NCBI GenBank assembly: GCA_030608725.1
Contig: JAUWDP010000085.1
Location: forward strand, 1 to 5,746
Reading direction: 5' to 3'
DNA: 5,746 bases
From: Candidatus Bathyarchaeota archaeon
Lineage (GTDB): Archaea > Thermoproteota > Bathyarchaeia > TCS64
Shown here: positions 4,381 to 5,746 of the stretch, piece by piece
Position numbering within the stretch: the first letter of the stretch is position 1
How the letters are laid out: every line of letters starts with the position of its first letter
Position numbers and translations under genes: made by a program
The notes under the pieces: generated by a model
The model's input: only the letters and a program-made list of their open reading frames with translations
What the model was told of the DNA's origin: nothing
Databases searched by the model: none

Positions 4381-5746
4381 ATGAGCAAGGTGTTAGACGG
4401 GCTGGAGCCCGAGGTAGTCTGGGATATCTTCGAGAGGATCTCCGCGATCCCTCGGTGTTCTAAGAAGGAGGAACGTGTTCAGGAGTTTCTGGAGGCCTGG
4501 GCCAAGGATAACAGCGTGGGCTTCAGGAAGGACGGGGTCGGGAACGTCATCCTCATCCGGGAGGCGGCCCCCGGCTGCGAGGGCTACCCCACACTCATGA
4601 TGCAGGGCCACCAGGACATAGTCTGCGAGAAGGACCCGGAGAGCCCCCACGACTTCGACGTCGACCCGATACCCCTGAAGGTCGAGGGGGACAGGGTCTC
4701 GGCCGACGGGACCACTCTCGGCGCTGACAACGGGATCGGTATGGCCATCGCCATGGCCCTCATCGTCGACCCGAGCCTGAAGAGGCACGGTATGCTAGAG
4801 GCTGTCTTCACTGTGGACGAGGAGTCTGGGTTCACCGGTATCAGGAACATGAGCCCCGACTTCTTCTCGGGGAAGCGGATGATCAACCTGGACAGCGAGG
4901 AGCTTGGGGTCATCATCATCAGCAGCGCGGGGGGCGGCGGAACCCAGTACACGATACCCATCGCCAGGGAGGAGCCCGGCGACTGGGAGGCCCTCAAGGT
5001 TGAGGTGGGGGGCCTGATGGGAGGCCACTCCGGGGTCGACATCCACCTGCCCAGGCTCAACTCGAACATCCTCATCGCCCAGGGCCTGAGGAGGGTAAAA
5101 GAACGGGTGCCCCTGAAGGTAATCCACATAGAGGGGGGGACCAGGGGCAACGCGATCCCGAGATCTGCCTACGCTAAGGTCCTCGTGCCCGGAGGCAGGA
5201 AGGCGGAGGCCAAGAAGATCGTCGAGGGGTGGGGCTCAGGGCTTGACAGGTCCGTCGAGGAGGGGCTGGAGGTCAAGGTCACGGATTCTACCCCGAGGGC
5301 GTCAGCCGGCGAGGAAGCCACATCCAAGGCGGTGGACCTCGTCTCCGAGATCCCTCAGGGGGTTTACAGTTGGAGCACCGAGTACGACGAGCTGGTCCAG
5401 ACATCGAACAACCTGGGGATTCTGAGGACGGAGAAGGACAGGTTCAGCATACCCGTGAACAGCAGGACCTGCGACGCCGACGACTTCGAGGGCAACCAGG
5501 CGATGCTCAGGGAACTCGGCGATAAGCATGGCGTCGAGTACACCCAGCGGGCTGGAGGGGCCGGGTGGAAGGCGAGCCCCGACTCCCCGTTCCTCAAGCT
5601 CGTTGAGAGATGCTACGCCGAGGTCTATGGGAAAGAACCCAAGGTCACTGGCATCCATGGAGGCCTCGAGTGCGGTGTCTTCACAATGCTGGACCCCGAG
5701 CTCCAGATCGTCTCCCTGGGCCCCACTATCCACAACCCCCACAGCC
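4381..5746 (+). CDS. pepD: Aminoacyl-histidine dipeptidase PepD, peptidase family M20C (3' truncated by window edge)
   Basis: The frame is open from the ATG at 4381 to the window end, giving 455 residues of a family member that is usually about 485 long, so only the last 25-30 residues are missing. PepD is a cytoplasmic two-metal dipeptidase that cleaves Xaa-His and other unblocked dipeptides. Metal and catalytic residues by family comparison: His77 and Asp79 (MMQGHQDIV), bridging Asp116 (LGADNGIG), catalytic Glu147 with metal ligand Glu148 (TVDEESGF), Asp171 (INLDSEE), and His454 in GPTIHNPHS at the very edge. A lid/dimerisation domain of roughly residues 188-390 carries GGHSGVDIH (214-222) and GGTRGNAIP; GIHGGLECG (424-432) belongs to the active-site side. 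All key residues visible are intact. No signal peptide is present. It has its own TATA box and no ribosome-binding site. Arginine is coded AGG or AGA in 19 of 25 cases. The family call is very firm; exact dipeptide preference is not known. Confidence 0.95.
   Translation, partial: MSKVLDGLEPEVVWDIFERISAIPRCSKKEERVQEFLEAWAKDNSVGFRKDGVGNVILIREAAPGCEGYPTLMMQGHQDIVCEKDPESPHDFDVDPIPLKVEGDRVSADGTTLGADNGIGMAIAMALIVDPSLKRHGMLEAVFTVDEESGFTGIRNMSPDFFSGKRMINLDSEELGVIIISSAGGGGTQYTIPIAREEPGDWEALKVEVGGLMGGHSGVDIHLPRLNSNILIAQGLRRVKERVPLKVIHIEGGTRGNAIPRSAYAKVLVPGGRKAEAKKIVEGWGSGLDRSVEEGLEVKVTDSTPRASAGEEATSKAVDLVSEIPQGVYSWSTEYDELVQTSNNLGILRTEKDRFSIPVNSRTCDADDFEGNQAMLRELGDKHGVEYTQRAGGAGWKASPDSPFLKLVERCYAEVYGKEPKVTGIHGGLECGVFTMLDPELQIVSLGPTIHNPHS

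Noticed and set aside
4393..5742. Several minus-strand open frames of 77-188 codons (for example 4584-5150 and 5302-5742).
   Set aside because: They lie opposite the PepD gene, which is continuous over the whole stretch with all metal-binding motifs; they are shadows.
1..5746. A defence island, mobile element or biosynthetic cluster.
   Set aside because: I found no transposase, integrase, restriction, nuclease, toxin or CRISPR signal, no long direct or inverted repeats, and codon use is even across all genes. Gene content is metabolic, with frequent strand switches and no long operon.
1..5746. Readthrough of TAG as pyrrolysine.
   Set aside because: The TAG codons fall at the natural C-terminal ends of the known families, and the extension after 1537 meets a TAA after three codons, so they act as normal stops.

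Overview
The window looks like a piece of an archaeal chromosome, most likely a GC-rich lineage of the TACK/Bathyarchaeia kind. That placement is inference from sequence style and no marker gene is present. The clues are TATA-like boxes rather than -35/-10 promoters, one of them placed for leaderless transcription (4352 to the ATG at 4381). Other clues are GAGGTG/GGTG-type ribosome-binding sites, a T-run terminator, arginine coded mainly by AGG (17 of 25 Arg codons in the peptidase, plus 2 AGA), and six of seven visible stop codons being TAG. No mobile element, CRISPR array, RNA gene, integrase or phage gene is visible.

Layout. Bases 1-230 (+) hold the 3' end of an unrecognised gene. It overlaps tail-to-tail by 12 bp with a YgeA-type aspartate/glutamate racemase (219-932, -). 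A 128-bp divergent promoter region with an AT-rich core near 991-1000 separates the racemase from a stand-alone GyrI-like effector-binding protein (1061-1537, +). A Nudix hydrolase follows 45 bp downstream (1583-2014, +), probably in the same transcript. The Nudix gene converges with a class I/II PLP aminotransferase (2034-3206, -) across 19 bp that carry a T-run terminator for the aminotransferase strand. Upstream on the same minus strand is a cysteine-rich DUF3795 protein (3323-3844). A second divergent region (3845-3961) leads to a 115-residue orphan protein (3962-4309, +). An aminoacyl-histidine dipeptidase, PepD of family M20C (4381 to the window end, +), follows and is cut off about 25-30 residues before its expected C-terminus.

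The recognisable content is housekeeping and amino-acid metabolism: a racemase for acidic amino acids, an aminotransferase and a dipeptidase, which could together serve peptide or amino-acid use. They sit in separate transcription units, so a shared pathway is only a loose inference. The parts least explained by known biology are the 115-residue orphan, its divergent cysteine-rich DUF3795 neighbour, and the truncated first gene. I see no convincing evidence for a new multi-gene system here.
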